A stretch of 5,884 bases of DNA from Legionella genomosp. 1 (GTDB lineage: Bacteria; Pseudomonadota; Gammaproteobacteria; Legionellales; Legionellaceae): contig CAMBHM010000096.1 of NCBI GenBank assembly GCA_945867185.1, positions 1 to 5,884 of the forward strand. Direction: 5' to 3'. The notes beneath the pieces were generated by a model. That model was given only the letters and a program-made list of their open reading frames with translations. It did not search any database and was not told the origin of the DNA. Positions 5,486-5,884 of this stretch are shown one piece after another. The translations under genes were made by a program, and so were the position numbers. Position 1 is the first letter of the stretch, and every line of letters begins with the position of its first letter.

Positions 5486-5884
5486 CTATTCAAAGGCAAC
5501 ATCATTCTTATCAAGTAGAACTCTGGTTTGTTCAGCCATCAATTTATGAGCAGGTCCTGAAGGATGAACGGGATCAAAAAACAAATATCCTTTACAAGCA
5601 TCCCCCGATCGATACTGTTTGGCATTCACTCTAGATACCATCTTCAATAAAGAGCGCTGTGATCCTACTTTATCAACGGCCTCTTCATAGCAAGTGTCTG
5701 TTACATTTGTAAATCCATATCGTTCCGGATCTATCACCATGTCATCAAAAATGACATTGACATCATAATAGAGCCATTGGACATCAGGATAACGTGTTTG
5801 AAAAGAGTGGATGTTTTTTTCTAGCGTAGCATTGTGTTGTTTTGATAAATAAGTGAGTTCCTCTACGGCATCAAAATCACGAGC
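5486..5884 (-). CDS. GDSL/SGNH-family lipase or acyltransferase, C-terminal part (5' end outside the window)
   Basis: 132 residues are visible and the frame stays open to the window edge, so the start is missing; the internal Met at 5740 is not the real start. The C-terminal block FFDPVHPSGPAH (visible residues 102-113) is SGNH block V, with Asp104 and His107 as the catalytic Asp and His. Upstream, HNATLEKNIHSF and the acidic stretch followed by DPERYGFTNVTDTCY (52-66) fit GDSL esterases, which typically carry P-x-x-Y-G-F-x-N and a following Cys. The nucleophilic Ser lies outside. Legionella has several secreted GDSL enzymes (the PlaA/PlaC/PlaD group) acting on phospholipids; this could be one, but the fragment does not show which. 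It converges on djlA, with 12 bp between the two stops and no visible terminator. Confidence 0.85.
   Translation of the reverse strand, partial: ARDFDAVEELTYLSKQHNATLEKNIHSFQTRYPDVQWLYYDVNVIFDDMVIDPERYGFTNVTDTCYEEAVDKVGSQRSLLKMVSRVNAKQYRSGDACKGYLFFDPVHPSGPAHKLMAEQTRVLLDKNDVAFE

Noticed and set aside
5486..5740. A small 84-residue protein beginning at 5740
   Set aside because: The frame continues open to base 5884 with lipase-like sequence, so this is the tail of a longer GDSL gene rather than a small gene.

Overview
The window looks like a chromosomal accessory locus from a gammaproteobacterium, probably in or near Legionellales. The evidence is a DjlA protein of the Legionella/Coxiella type, a GDSL/SGNH lipase of the kind common in Legionella, and moderately AT-rich DNA with clean gammaproteobacterial promoter and Shine-Dalgarno signals. 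The taxonomic call is inference.

The left two thirds (1-3673, minus strand) is one compact operon that I read as a ribosomally made, post-translationally modified peptide (RiPP) system of the graspetide (omega-ester peptide) class. In transcription order it encodes: a 57-residue precursor with a double-glycine leader (3500-3673); an MvdC/MvdD-like ATP-grasp ligase (2312-3418); an exported HEAT-repeat protein (1242-2315); a HlyD/CvaA-type membrane-fusion protein (232-1245); and the N-terminus of a C39-peptidase ABC transporter that runs off the window (1-235). The last four genes are joined by three identical 4-base ATGA stop/start overlaps. In the proposed pathway the ligase cross-links the core while it is attached to the leader, the C39 domain cuts after Gly-Gly, and the ABC/HlyD pair exports the product, presumably with a TolC-like outer-membrane channel encoded elsewhere.

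The precursor core has a notable layout. Thr34, Thr38 and Thr42 are spaced by four, as are Asp48, Asp52 and Asp56. Each Thr/Asp pair sums to 90, so they would face each other across a beta-hairpin turning at about residue 45, which is what a triply ester-stapled hairpin would need.

A 265-bp AT-rich divergent region (3674-3938) separates the operon from a plus-strand XRE/S24-type repressor (3939-4577). It holds a strong minus-strand promoter (TTGACG, 17 bp, TATTAT) whose spacer is filled by a 20-bp palindrome, and a second palindrome 43 bp upstream. The repressor has a LexA/CI-like C-terminal domain, but Ala and Arg occupy the positions of the catalytic Ser and Lys, so self-cleavage is unlikely.

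The right end is flanking gene content: djlA (4625-5473, plus strand), and converging on it the C-terminal part of a GDSL lipase (5486-5884, minus strand).
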